Source: Oscillospiraceae bacterium
Lineage (GTDB): Bacteria > Bacillota > Clostridia > Oscillospirales > Oscillospiraceae
DNA: 33,241 nucleotides
Reading direction: 5' to 3'
Assembly (NCBI GenBank): GCA_024697625.1
Contig: JAILFJ010000063.1
Location: forward strand, 1 to 33,241
Below the pieces are notes generated by a model that ran no database searches, was not told the DNA's origin, and saw only the letters and a program-made list of their open reading frames with translations. Below are positions 8,147 to 15,818 of the stretch, piece after piece; position 1 is the stretch's first letter; the number at the start of each line of letters is the position of its first letter. Both the position numbers and the translations under genes were made by a program.

Positions 8147-8175
8147 AAGATACCATATTTCAACCCGACGGGCAA
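8147..8175 (-). promoter_or_regulatory. Promoter of WYL-exonuclease/recA operon
   Basis: On the minus strand, TTGCCC (8170-8175) and TATCTT (8147-8152) are separated by 17 bp. Transcription would begin near 8140, about 20 bases ahead of the chosen ATG. This supports the shorter reading of the gene. Confidence 0.6.
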
Positions 8176-8179
8176 GCGG

Positions 8180-8698
8180 TATTATCGATATGGAGGCCCA
8201 GCCATCGGACATCTGTGCCTGACCGTACGACAGTCTGTCCGTGTTGTCTGTGGTTTGTCTTTATCCTCTTTATCCTGTCTCCGTCTTTCTGTCTGTGTTT
8301 CTGTCTGTATTTTACCGATTTTGCTGTCCTTTTGACCGGACAGCAAGCAACTTTTTTTATCGGGTTAGTATTATCTCTCGCCAATTTTTTCGGACTGTTC
8401 CCTGCCCTCTGCTCAGCAGGACAGTCCGAGAGCGGTTCTTCTCCAGGAAGACCCGCTCCCGTTATCAGCTTTGGTCGGCGTCCGGATCCCGTGGGACGTG
8501 CTCGACAGAAATTGCCCTTCATTTGGCCGGCCTGCGATCGGGCCTGTTGCCGCTCCTGCATCCGGCAGCTCTTTAGCCGGATGCTGTTCATTTCTCCTGT
8601 CGGGAGTATAGCAGTCACGAGGAAAATACGCAAGAGAAAACTGAAACCCCCGTATATTTCACCGTCGATCCCCCGGAAGCTCCGCTTGAAGATTTCTG
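8180..8698. other. Hairpin-rich non-coding region, possible small RNA(s)
   Basis: More than 500 bases lie between the divergent promoters at 8147-8175 and 8699-8727. Open frames exist on both strands, but they are very basic or cysteine-rich, have no recognisable domain and no good ribosome binding site, so I do not call genes. Strong inverted repeats follow one another: 8321-8346 (9-bp stem), 8391-8428 (8 bp plus an inner CTGC/GCAG), 8430-8458 (GAGCGG/CCGCTC plus an inner TCTTC/GAAGA), 8474-8506 (GTCG+GCGTCC with GGACGT+CGAC) and 8558-8584 (9 bp, perfect). Bases 8240-8320 are a pyrimidine-rich tract on the plus strand with repeated CTGTCTGT. Such stem density suggests a structured RNA. I could not match it to 6S, RNase P, SRP, tmRNA or a T-box. 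Confidence 0.45.
8321..8358 (+). terminator. Possible terminator of a short plus-strand RNA
   Basis: The stem TTGCTGTCC/GGACAGCAA (8321-8329 with 8338-8346) is followed after 5 bases by seven Ts (8352-8358). The gap before the T-run is longer than ideal. No annotated gene precedes it on the plus strand, so if it works it would end a non-coding transcript, perhaps from a weak TTTCAA-16-TATTAT promoter at 8158-8185. Confidence 0.4.
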
Positions 8699-8727
8699 TT
8701 GCCTTTTACCCGGATTATTAGTATAAT
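8699..8727 (+). promoter_or_regulatory. Promoter of NSS transporter gene
   Basis: TTGCCT (8699-8704) and a perfect TATAAT (8722-8727) are separated by 17 bp, followed by a leader of about 25 bases. This leaves no room for a riboswitch between promoter and gene. Confidence 0.78.
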
Positions 8728-8760
8728 AAACAAACATCCTATAGAAGGAGTTGAGACAAC

Positions 8761-10125
8761 TTGAATAACCAAAGAGAAAAACTCGGAAGCCGGATGGGCT
8801 TTATCCTGCTCAGTGCCGGCTGCGCCATCGGCTGCGGCAACGTCTGGAAGTTCCCGTGGATGACGGGTCAGTATGGCGGAGGCGGATTTGTGCTTGTTTA
8901 CATTCTCTGCCTTGTTCTGCTCGGCCTTCCCGCAATGACGATGGAGTTCGCCCTCGGCAGAGCGTCTCAGGCCAGCCCGGTCCGGATGTACCAGAAACTC
9001 GAAAAGCCCGGACAGAAGTGGCATCTGCACGGCTACCTTGCCCTGCTCGGCAACATTGCCCTGATGGCCTTTTATACGGTCGTCACCGGTTGGATGATGT
9101 ATTACTTTGTGCGTTTTCTGACCGGCAGCACCGAGACGCTCACATTCGTCGACGGTGTAAACAACCCCTTTGTCAACATGATCACTAACCCCGGGGTAAA
9201 CGTGGGCTATCTCGCCATTGCCGTCGTACTCGGTTTTCTGGTACTGAGCTTTGACCTCCAGGGGGGTCTGGAGCGCGTGACGAAGTACCTGATGGTCGCT
9301 CTGTTCATCCTGATGCTGATCCTCGCCGTACACAGCGGAATGCTCTCCGGTGCGAAAGAGGGCCTGAGCTTCTACCTGATTCCGGACTTCTCCAAGATCA
9401 ACGGTCAGGTGATCGTCGGCGCTATGAATCAGGCCTTCTTCACCCTGTCTCTCGGTATTGGCTCCATGGCCATTTTCGGCAGTTATATCGGCAAGGAACA
9501 CTCTCTGCTGGGCGAATCCGTCAACATCATCCTGCTCGACACCTTTGTGGCCATCATGGCAGGTTTCATCATTTTCCCGGCCTGCTTCACCTATAATACC
9601 CCGGTCGGCGCCGGCCCTGGCCTGCTCTTCAACACCATGTCTACGGTCTTCAACAACATGAACGGAGGCCGCATCTGGGGTACTCTGTTCTTCCTGTTCA
9701 TGGTGTTTGCGGCATTCTCCACCGAGCTGGCCGTCTTTGAGAACATCCTGGCCTGTGTCCGTGAGATGACCGGCTGGAGCCGTCCGAAGGGCTGCCTCGT
9801 CTGCGGGATCGGCATCTTCCTGATTGCCCTGACCACAGCTCTGGGTTACAGCGTCTTCACTTTCCAGCCCTTTGCAGAGGGAACTGCGTGGCTCGACTTC
9901 TGGGACTTCATCGTCAGCACCAACCTGCTGCCGCTGGGTGCGTTTATCTTTGCCATCTTCTGCTGCTTCAAGGCCGGATGGGGCTGGGATAATTTTGTTG
10001 CAGAAGCCAATGCGGGCAAAGGCATGAAGGTCAAGAGCTGGATGAAGCCGATCTTTATGTACTTTGTCCCCATCTGTGTCATCGCACTCTACATCTACGG
10101 CCTCGCCACCTTCGCGTGGAAATAA
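8761..10125 (+). CDS. Sodium-dependent NSS (SNF) family symporter
   Basis: 454 residues with about 11-12 hydrophobic helices. The first carries the family signature GCGNVWKFPWMTGQYGGGGF, which unwinds around substrate and sodium in LeuT-fold transporters. The family moves amino acids or related amines into the cell with sodium, but the substrate cannot be told from sequence alone. The start is TTG at 8761 with GAAGGAG about 10 bases upstream; no ATG near the N-terminus would keep the first helix complete. It is a single-gene unit with its own promoter and a strong terminator. At this length it matches bacterial NSS members with 11-12 helices rather than the longer eukaryotic neurotransmitter transporters. 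Confidence 0.93.
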   Translation: MNNQREKLGSRMGFILLSAGCAIGCGNVWKFPWMTGQYGGGGFVLVYILCLVLLGLPAMTMEFALGRASQASPVRMYQKLEKPGQKWHLHGYLALLGNIALMAFYTVVTGWMMYYFVRFLTGSTETLTFVDGVNNPFVNMITNPGVNVGYLAIAVVLGFLVLSFDLQGGLERVTKYLMVALFILMLILAVHSGMLSGAKEGLSFYLIPDFSKINGQVIVGAMNQAFFTLSLGIGSMAIFGSYIGKEHSLLGESVNIILLDTFVAIMAGFIIFPACFTYNTPVGAGPGLLFNTMSTVFNNMNGGRIWGTLFFLFMVFAAFSTELAVFENILACVREMTGWSRPKGCLVCGIGIFLIALTTALGYSVFTFQPFAEGTAWLDFWDFIVSTNLLPLGAFIFAIFCCFKAGWGWDNFVAEANAGKGMKVKSWMKPIFMYFVPICVIALYIYGLATFAWK

Positions 10126-10175
10126 TTCCAAAACTTTGTGAGAAGGTAACCAGAAAAGGCTAAAAAGTACATGGT

Positions 10176-10210
10176 AAACAATCTCCGGCTTCTGCAGTCG
10201 GAGATTGTTT
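10176..10210. terminator. Terminator after NSS gene
   Basis: A perfect 12-bp stem (10176-10187 with 10199-10210), with A-rich left and T-rich right arms, is followed by TATATTTATTTG. It lies between the convergent symporter and ferredoxin genes and may serve both. Confidence 0.82.
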
Positions 10211-10321
10211 ATATTTATTTGCCGCATTCGGCGACAGATCCTTTTGCCTGTGACAGCCCTCTCACATTAATCGGCCTGACTGCCCAATGTCCAGCCGCAT
10301 CATTCTCCGGCGGCGGACACA

Positions 10322-11464
10322 TCAGCCAAGGCGCCTGCGCAGGGCATTTTTCATATCATCCGCAGAGGGTTTTCCGGCACACCAGGGGCAGAGTCCCGTT
10401 TCATTGGGGACCGTGAGTTTCCCGCAGCTCCGACACCGAATCGCTTTTGTACGGAAGACAGCACGCTCGATAAAAGGCTTATCCGTTTTCTCCAGTCTGA
10501 CCGAGATGATCTGCTTCGGACAGACATGCTCGCAGCTCCGGCATCCGACACACAGCATGGGCCGATAAAGATGGATGAGCTCTCCCTCCCGCTGTACGAT
10601 CCGCAGCGCTTCAGCCGCACATGCTCTTGCACAGAGTCCACACTCCGTGCAGCCGGATTCCATCCGGACAGAAGGCCACCGGGCGCTCTCTCCGTGCTCC
10701 TCCGTCTTCTCCCATGCTTCGCGGTATATGGGTACCAGGCGGTCCTTCCATTCTGCACGGCTGGCTTCCCGATTCTGTTTCGCGCCAGAGCTGAAAGGAT
10801 CGATCGCGATATTGCCGAGGACCATCTGCTTTCCTCCGTCGAGAAGACGCAGCAGAGTTTCTCTACGTGAAAGCTCGGGGCGTCCTGTACTGACTGCACG
10901 CTGTCTGCGGAGGCCTCTCTCTTCACCTGGTTCCTCCCTTGCACAGACGGCTTGCTTCCTTCCCACGGTCTGCAGCAGCTCGTTTGCCCGATCAATATGG
11001 TCAAGAATCTGTCCCAGGTTTGCCCCGTCCGGGCAGTCCCGACAGTGATCCACCGCCAGTTCCGCCAGATTATTCAGTGCGATCTCAAACAGGGCCGTTT
11101 CCGATATTTCTGCCAGACAGCCGTCTGTCTGCAGGCAGACCAGTTCGCCCCGGCTGCCGCGTCGAACAGGCTCCTGGTGACGGCCGCAGAACAGAACTAC
11201 GCGTTTTCCCTCGATCTGTATTGCCATACGCACAAGGTTCTCTTCGCAGTAGTCTTCCCGCTCTATTGCTCCTGTCTGACAGGCTGTCGTACATGCCCCG
11301 CATACGCTGCAGAGGTTTTCCTCAATGACCGGCGCGTTTTCAACAATGCGCACGGCACTGCGCGGACAGCAATCCGCGCAGTGCCTGCACTCTATAAAAC
11401 GATAATTACTGTTCAGGCAGCGATTCGGCCTGACATGAACGCTGCAGTCCGGGGGCATTCGCAA
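10322..11464 (-). CDS. Polyferredoxin-like 4Fe-4S protein of molybdoenzyme operon
   Basis: 380 residues. The N-terminal part has CRHCADCCP (26-34) and CSVCGACTTACQTG (52-65). A middle region of about 180 residues with few cysteines (CRDC near 140) follows. Near the C-terminus are two more ferredoxin motifs, CTECGLCARACAAEA and CVGCRSCEHVCPKQI, and then a zinc-ribbon-like CRSC...CPWC pair. It probably passes electrons to the reductase or helps mature it, like NapF-type proteins. It is the last gene of the operon and overlaps the TorD gene by 59 bases. The start is TTG at 11464, 5 bases from AGGAGG; ATG at 11458 is 11 bases away and also possible. There is no signal peptide, so it is cytoplasmic. 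Confidence 0.75.
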   Translation of the reverse strand: MRMPPDCSVHVRPNRCLNSNYRFIECRHCADCCPRSAVRIVENAPVIEENLCSVCGACTTACQTGAIEREDYCEENLVRMAIQIEGKRVVLFCGRHQEPVRRGSRGELVCLQTDGCLAEISETALFEIALNNLAELAVDHCRDCPDGANLGQILDHIDRANELLQTVGRKQAVCAREEPGEERGLRRQRAVSTGRPELSRRETLLRLLDGGKQMVLGNIAIDPFSSGAKQNREASRAEWKDRLVPIYREAWEKTEEHGESARWPSVRMESGCTECGLCARACAAEALRIVQREGELIHLYRPMLCVGCRSCEHVCPKQIISVRLEKTDKPFIERAVFRTKAIRCRSCGKLTVPNETGLCPWCAGKPSADDMKNALRRRLG

Positions 11465-12095
11465 TCATTCCTCCTGCTTTGGCAAGAATTCGGTAAGTCT
11501 CGCTCGGGGACTTTTCTTCCACTTCCGCCAGAAATGCCTTTTGCCATTTGTCCAAATGTGTCTTTCTGAACGTTTCGGCTCGGCGCGGCCATTCCGTTTC
11601 TTCAGGATTTGCACCTGCCATTCGGTTCAGGCAGGAGTAGAACTCCAGCTCGGTTGCAAAATGGTCGGCCGGTTCTCTTACGTTCTTTTTGACTGCAAGT
11701 CCAGCTTCACGATACAGCTGCTCGCAGTGCAGCGCACAGGGTGAGACAAACATCGAGTAGTTCTTTGGATCGGCATTCTTCGGATAACGAAAGAGACTCT
11801 CGTACAGATAGACCTTCTCCTTCTTTGGCACCAGGAAGAGCACCGTATAGGCAGTACGAAGCGCATCGTACAGTGTCTGTACACTGCCCTCAGCTTCCAC
11901 TGCCGCGGCCGTTCCGAGTTCTGCGGAGATTTCCTCTGCGCTCTGCCGGGGATAGTCCAGTTCCTGCAGACAGGCGCTCAGATCCGCGCCGAAACTGCCG
12001 TCGAGCAGGCCCCGGGCCAGCTCGACAACAGGAAAGCGCCAGGCGATCGCTCCCAGTTGATATGTATCCGCCAGTGTAAAGAACAGGTCCTCCAT
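11406..12095 (-). CDS. TorD/DmsD-family molybdoenzyme chaperone
   Basis: 229 residues, all-helical in character. The motif EPADHFATELEFYSCL is the family hallmark (E-P-x-D-H-x3-E-L-E-F). Proteins of this family bind the twin-arginine signal peptide of the molybdenum subunit and hold it until the cofactor and iron-sulfur cluster are in place and export can begin. The gene sits third in the operon, and its ATG overlaps the stop of the iron-sulfur subunit by one base (TGATG). Its partner is the catalytic subunit at 12715-15192, which carries a twin-arginine signal. Confidence 0.88.
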   Translation of the reverse strand: MEDLFFTLADTYQLGAIAWRFPVVELARGLLDGSFGADLSACLQELDYPRQSAEEISAELGTAAAVEAEGSVQTLYDALRTAYTVLFLVPKKEKVYLYESLFRYPKNADPKNYSMFVSPCALHCEQLYREAGLAVKKNVREPADHFATELEFYSCLNRMAGANPEETEWPRRAETFRKTHLDKWQKAFLAEVEEKSPSETYRILAKAGGMIANAPGLQRSCQAESLPEQ

Positions 12096-12715
12096 CAGAC
12101 GAGATAATAGACCTTCGGTTCAGTACCCTTTTCTTCCAGCAGACGCATGTTCTCTCTCTCTGCGATGGCTTTGGAGACATCACTCTCCGGATCATCCAGG
12201 TCTCCGAAGATCCTCGCCCGGGCCGGACAGGCCTCCACGCAGTAGGGAACCTCTCCGCGTTCAACGCGTGAGACACAGAGATTGCATTTTTCCACCGTGT
12301 TGTATACATGCTTCGGTGCATCCGCCGCACCGAGCGCAAACTCAACATAATACTCCGGTTCTTCGCTGTTGTAGCTACGGACGCCCTCATAGGGGCAGGC
12401 AGCCATACAGGCACGGCATCCGATGCACTTATCGGTGTCGATGCATACGATCCCATCCTCACGCTTGAAGCTTGCGCCCGTCGGACATGCCGCGACACAG
12501 GCAGGATTCTCGCAGTGCTGGCAGTTGACCGGCAGATAGCTCAGCTTTGCATTTGGGTAAGTCCCTTCGGAGGAATCCATCGCATCACCGCCGACCGTGT
12601 GGATGTTGCACCACCACATATTGTTCGGCAGGTTGTTCGCGGTCTTGCAGGCAACGGAGCAGGTATGGCATCCAATGCATGCCTCAAGGTCAATCGCTAA
12701 TCCAAAACGTGCCAT
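12095..12715 (-). CDS. DmsB-like electron-transfer subunit, four 4Fe-4S clusters
   Basis: 206 residues. Four cysteine groups are visible: CIGCHTCSVACK (about 13-24), CQHCENPACVAACP, CIGCRACMAACPY, and the pair CNLCVSRVERG/CVEACP. This is the standard pattern of DmsB, PhsB and NrfC subunits, which carry electrons between a quinol-oxidising or ferredoxin partner and the molybdenum centre. The start overlaps the stop of the catalytic subunit (TGATG). GGAGGG upstream is the ribosome binding site. There is no signal peptide, which is normal because the subunit is exported by hitch-hiking on its partner. No DmsC/PhsC-type membrane anchor is encoded beside it. Confidence 0.93.
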   Translation of the reverse strand: MARFGLAIDLEACIGCHTCSVACKTANNLPNNMWWCNIHTVGGDAMDSSEGTYPNAKLSYLPVNCQHCENPACVAACPTGASFKREDGIVCIDTDKCIGCRACMAACPYEGVRSYNSEEPEYYVEFALGAADAPKHVYNTVEKCNLCVSRVERGEVPYCVEACPARARIFGDLDDPESDVSKAIAERENMRLLEEKGTEPKVYYLV

Positions 12716-15192
12716 CAGGTATTCCCTCCTTCATATTTGCGTACGTCAACCAGAGCATCAAAATAGGCAAAGTTGCAGGCCATGATATCGGAAGAGGTGT
12801 TTGTCAGTTCCTGGAAGCAGCCGTCAATAAACTGTTCTCTCTGCCAGCCTTTCGGCATGGTCAGCACACCCGGACGCACCGCCGGATCAAGACGGATCTT
12901 TGCAACGGCATGTCCTCTGTCGTTGAACACTTCTCCGATATCTCCCTCTGCAAGACCTCTTGCGGCTGCGTCATCCGGATTGATGCGGATGTAGGGTTCG
13001 GGATCCAGCTCCCTCAGTACAGGGACGTTGAACCACTGTGTATGGGAGCGGAAGCGCGTGTGATCCTGGATAAAGATCAGAGGATACTTCTCAAACAGAG
13101 GATTCTCGCTCCATGCCTCGTTGGGTGCCTTGAAGTAGGGCAGCCTCTCTCTCTCATACACTTCAGAGAAGTCCTGACCGTAATTGGTACGCGGGATCGG
13201 GTTTTCACAGTAGAGTCTCGTACGGCCGAGCGGCGTGGGGAAGGCCGCTGATTCACCGCGGACAAAAGGATCCCCATTCCATACCGAGCGGATTACTTTT
13301 TCCTCCATCAGGCGGTCAAAGGTGATACCGAGCTTGCCGAAGAGATCCAGGCTCATCAGCAGCTTCATCCATTCCTTCTCATCCTGTTCAGGGAAGAACT
13401 CTCCGAGACCCATTGCATTTGCAATCAGGCGGACAATCTCTCCGTCGGACTTGCATTCATACAGCGGTTCAATCGCCTTCTCCTGATAGGTCAGATAGGG
13501 ATTGTTGTAGTTGCTCCTCAGGTCGTCCACTTCCAGCCAGAAGGCGGCCGGAAGAACGATATCCGCATGGCGGGCAGAATCGGTCATCTCGGTATCAATG
13601 ACTACCCAGAAATCCAGATTTGGAAGAATGTCTTCAAACCACTGGTTCTGTCCGGCAAAGTTGCTCATGGAGTTGGAGCAGGCTGTCAGCATCGCTTTGA
13701 GCGGATAGGGCTCTCCAAACAGTGCCTGATCCCGGAACACCTCATGGATATAGGTCTGAGGAATGGCATCGTTTTGCAGAACGCCGTTGGAGACATACAT
13801 TCCCGCATAGTTGAAGGTAATAGAGCTGTTGACATACAGCCCGCTCAGGCTGCAGCCGGCCCGACCGATATTACCGGTCAGAATCCCCAGACAGCCCAGT
13901 GCAAAACCGAACAGATGACCGTTCTGATACCGGTCGATGCCATAGTTGGTGTAGATACCGGTCGCACCGGAGCCGACGTAGGTGTCAAAAATGTATTCCA
14001 GCTTCTCACGGCCGAGACAGGTCTTTTCCGCAGCATAGTCTATATCTGTCTCCATGACGCGCTCTTTCAGCAGCACATATGCCGGAACGCAGTCGATACC
14101 CTCACAGCTGTACTCTCCCTCCAGCGCAGGATCCGCCGCCTCCGACGAGAGGACCGCCGCATTCTTTTCCAGATCCCATACATAGAAGTCTTCGCTCTCC
14201 CCTTCGGCAAGCTCGGCGAAGTCACTTTTCTTCATATACATGCCTGTATCCTTGCGTACGAGGAAGGGCGCTGTGCTCTTGGTCTTCATATAGTCCAGGT
14301 CAAGCTTCTCCCTCTCGATGGCCAGGCGCATCATAGCCATGACCAGCAGCAGATCCGTTCCGGGCTGGATCGGGATATACTCATCGCACTTCGCTGCAGT
14401 TGCAGAGCGGATGGGATCAATACAGATCAGCTTGACTCCTGCTTTCTGCGCTTTCGCCAGGATGCGCCAGCTCTGCGGCTGTGCGTGAACCGGGTTGGAG
14501 CCCCAGATAAACACGACTTTCGAGTTCATAAAATCCTCGGTCTCATTGCCGTGGAGCCATACTCCTCCGCCGATGACACGGTCCGTTCCGTAGCCCAGGC
14601 CCTGATCGTAGCAGACGTTGATGCGCGTTGCTCCCAGTGCGTAAGACAGACGGTTGACCAGACCCTGCACACCGTGGACCAAACCGTAGTTTCCTGAACC
14701 GGTATCAACCACGAGGGCTCTGTTTCCATACTGCTCCTGTATGGCTGAGAATTTCTCCGCGATCTCAGCGATCGCCTCATCCCAGGAGATTCTCTCCCAC
14801 TGATCTTCACCGCGATTTCCCACCCGGCGCATGGGATACTTCAGGCGGTTATTGCTGTAGGTCCTCTGCGGAATTGTCAGGCCTTTCAGGCAGCAGCCGG
14901 TGTAATCGTTATTCGGATATGCTTTCGGGCTCATCCGCACCACCTTACCGTCACGGACATGCGCGTTCAGCAGGCAGGACTGGAAGCAGTTGGATCGACA
15001 GGGAGAGTTAAAAATCTGTTCTTCTGCAGGACTCGCCGTTTCGGCGGCTGCTGTCAGCACGCTGTTTTCTTCATCGCCATAAGCGGATACTCCGGCGACG
15101 GACATCATGCCGGCGAATGCAGCAGCCGCCGCACTTCCTTTCAGAAACTGGCGGCGTGTGATCTGGCGGGGCTTCTGGTTCATAGTAGACAA
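12715..15192 (-). CDS. Twin-arginine molybdopterin oxidoreductase, catalytic subunit
   Basis: 825 residues. A twin-arginine signal (ITRRQFLKG, Arg13-Arg14) is followed by a hydrophobic segment. A 4Fe-4S site of the CxxxCxxxC...C type follows (Cys65, 69, 73 and about 101). The rest is the DMSO-reductase superfamily fold, including the WGSNP and IPIQPGTD signatures that contact the bis-MGD cofactor. Comparing with DmsA from memory, the metal-ligand position falls in NVCYDQG and may be Asp196, as in nitrate-reductase-like members, rather than serine; this needs an alignment. The start is TTG at 15192, 8 bases from AGGAGG; ATG 15183 is too far from it. The substrate is unknown: S- and N-oxides, sulfur oxyanions and others are possible. 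Confidence 0.88.
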   Translation of the reverse strand: MSTMNQKPRQITRRQFLKGSAAAAAFAGMMSVAGVSAYGDEENSVLTAAAETASPAEEQIFNSPCRSNCFQSCLLNAHVRDGKVVRMSPKAYPNNDYTGCCLKGLTIPQRTYSNNRLKYPMRRVGNRGEDQWERISWDEAIAEIAEKFSAIQEQYGNRALVVDTGSGNYGLVHGVQGLVNRLSYALGATRINVCYDQGLGYGTDRVIGGGVWLHGNETEDFMNSKVVFIWGSNPVHAQPQSWRILAKAQKAGVKLICIDPIRSATAAKCDEYIPIQPGTDLLLVMAMMRLAIEREKLDLDYMKTKSTAPFLVRKDTGMYMKKSDFAELAEGESEDFYVWDLEKNAAVLSSEAADPALEGEYSCEGIDCVPAYVLLKERVMETDIDYAAEKTCLGREKLEYIFDTYVGSGATGIYTNYGIDRYQNGHLFGFALGCLGILTGNIGRAGCSLSGLYVNSSITFNYAGMYVSNGVLQNDAIPQTYIHEVFRDQALFGEPYPLKAMLTACSNSMSNFAGQNQWFEDILPNLDFWVVIDTEMTDSARHADIVLPAAFWLEVDDLRSNYNNPYLTYQEKAIEPLYECKSDGEIVRLIANAMGLGEFFPEQDEKEWMKLLMSLDLFGKLGITFDRLMEEKVIRSVWNGDPFVRGESAAFPTPLGRTRLYCENPIPRTNYGQDFSEVYERERLPYFKAPNEAWSENPLFEKYPLIFIQDHTRFRSHTQWFNVPVLRELDPEPYIRINPDDAAARGLAEGDIGEVFNDRGHAVAKIRLDPAVRPGVLTMPKGWQREQFIDGCFQELTNTSSDIMACNFAYFDALVDVRKYEGGNT

Positions 15193-15235
15193 GATGGGTC
15201 CCTCCTTTTGAAATGAAAAATAATTGGAAATCAGT

Positions 15236-15296
15236 AAAAAAACGAAGGCACACCAAAGCAGGCAGCTCAAAGCTGCTCTGTTCTGATGTTCCTTCG
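15236..15296 (-). terminator. Riboswitch expression-platform terminator
   Basis: Minus-strand RNA can fold CGAAGG (15291-15296) against CCTTCG (15243-15248), extended by CATCA/TGGTG, with an inner perfect GCAGCT/AGCTGC hairpin, followed directly by seven Us (15236-15242). The 5' strand shares bases with the P1 strand GGAACA of the upstream aptamer, so the two folds exclude each other. It ends 44 bases ahead of the reductase start codon. Confidence 0.8.
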
Positions 15297-15376
15297 CCAA
15301 ACACAGGCAAGCGTCGGGATTGCTCCCCACACTCTCTCGGCCGGATCCGCCCGGAGGGTGCATCCGGCTCGGAACA
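15287..15376 (-). promoter_or_regulatory. Molybdenum cofactor (Moco) riboswitch aptamer
   Basis: Read on the minus strand, the leader folds compactly. P1 pairs TGTTCC (15371-15376) with GGAACA (15287-15292). A 7-bp stem GCCGGAT/ATCCGGC encloses CCCTCCGGG. A further stem GTGT-G-GGGA/TCCC-G-ACGC is capped by the GNRA loop GCAA. A short GCC/GGC hairpin follows. The GAGCCGG...CCTCCGGGC core and the GNRA-capped arm are what I remember of the Moco RNA motif (Rfam RF01055), and the downstream operon encodes a Moco enzyme. The extra GNRA arm argues for the Moco rather than the shorter tungsten (Tuco) form. No covariance search was run. Confidence 0.78.
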
Positions 15377-15385
15377 GTTCAATTT

Positions 15386-15415
15386 ATAATACCGAATATA
15401 TCAACGGTTAGTCAA
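15386..15415 (-). promoter_or_regulatory. Promoter of molybdoenzyme operon
   Basis: On the minus strand, TTGACT (15410-15415) and TATTAT (15386-15391) are separated by 18 bp. The transcript would begin near 15379, only a few bases before the aptamer, which fits a riboswitch leader. Confidence 0.72.
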
Positions 15416-15472
15416 GCGAAATCGCTCCTGCAGCGGGAATAACAGGGTATGCAAAACGGATTGCCTTCCTGT

Positions 15473-15817
15473 TCAATAGAGAATCAGCGCGATAAACTCC
15501 ACCGGCTCTTCGCCATCGTTGACAAGGCCGTGCATCTCGCCGTCGTTGCATATGGCCGTATCTCCCGGAAAGACTCGTACTTTGTTTCCATTGTCGTTAT
15601 ACAGCGCGCTGCCCTTAATGAAATAGTAGATCTCGTTGTCCCCGACGTGGGTATGCTCGCCGACCGAATGGCCCGGTGCGAGAACCATGTGGGTGAACAG
15701 GCGGCCTTTTCCGTAGAGCTCCTCCTCGCTGTTGAGAATCTTGCGCAGTTCAGCTTCACCGTTGCCGTTGCGGATACATTTGAATTCCACAACCTGTTGA
15801 TCTTTCGTTCTTACCAT
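15473..15817 (-). CDS. Small single-domain cupin protein
   Basis: 114 residues. Both cupin motifs are present: GEHTHVGDNEIYYFIKG (two His and a Glu ligand) and GDTAICNDGEMHGLVN (the third His). It can therefore bind a divalent metal in a beta barrel. The family includes enzymes, sugar or metabolite sensors and metal carriers; sequence alone does not say which. The ATG is one base beyond the larE stop, and its ribosome binding site AAGGAGTC lies inside the end of larE, so the two are co-transcribed and likely coupled. That suggests a link to the nickel-pincer cofactor or to an enzyme using it. Confidence 0.85.
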   Translation of the reverse strand: MVRTKDQQVVEFKCIRNGNGEAELRKILNSEEELYGKGRLFTHMVLAPGHSVGEHTHVGDNEIYYFIKGSALYNDNGNKVRVFPGDTAICNDGEMHGLVNDGEEPVEFIALILY

Positions 15818-15818
15818 G

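Noticed and set aside
8391..8584. T-box or amino-acid riboswitch controlling the NSS transporter
   Set aside because: I find no T-box sequence, and a good promoter at 8699-8727 lies downstream of the hairpins, so they would not be in the transporter leader.
8160..8721. Open frames on both strands in the 8.2-8.7 kb gap (157 and 168 residues)
   Set aside because: The products are very basic or hydrophobic and cysteine-rich, with no domain and no good ribosome binding site, and they read through strong hairpins. I treat the region as non-coding.
8659..10227. 522-residue minus-strand frame antisense to the NSS transporter
   Set aside because: It covers a gene with an unmistakable family signature and 11-12 helices. 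The antisense product is a charged composition artefact.
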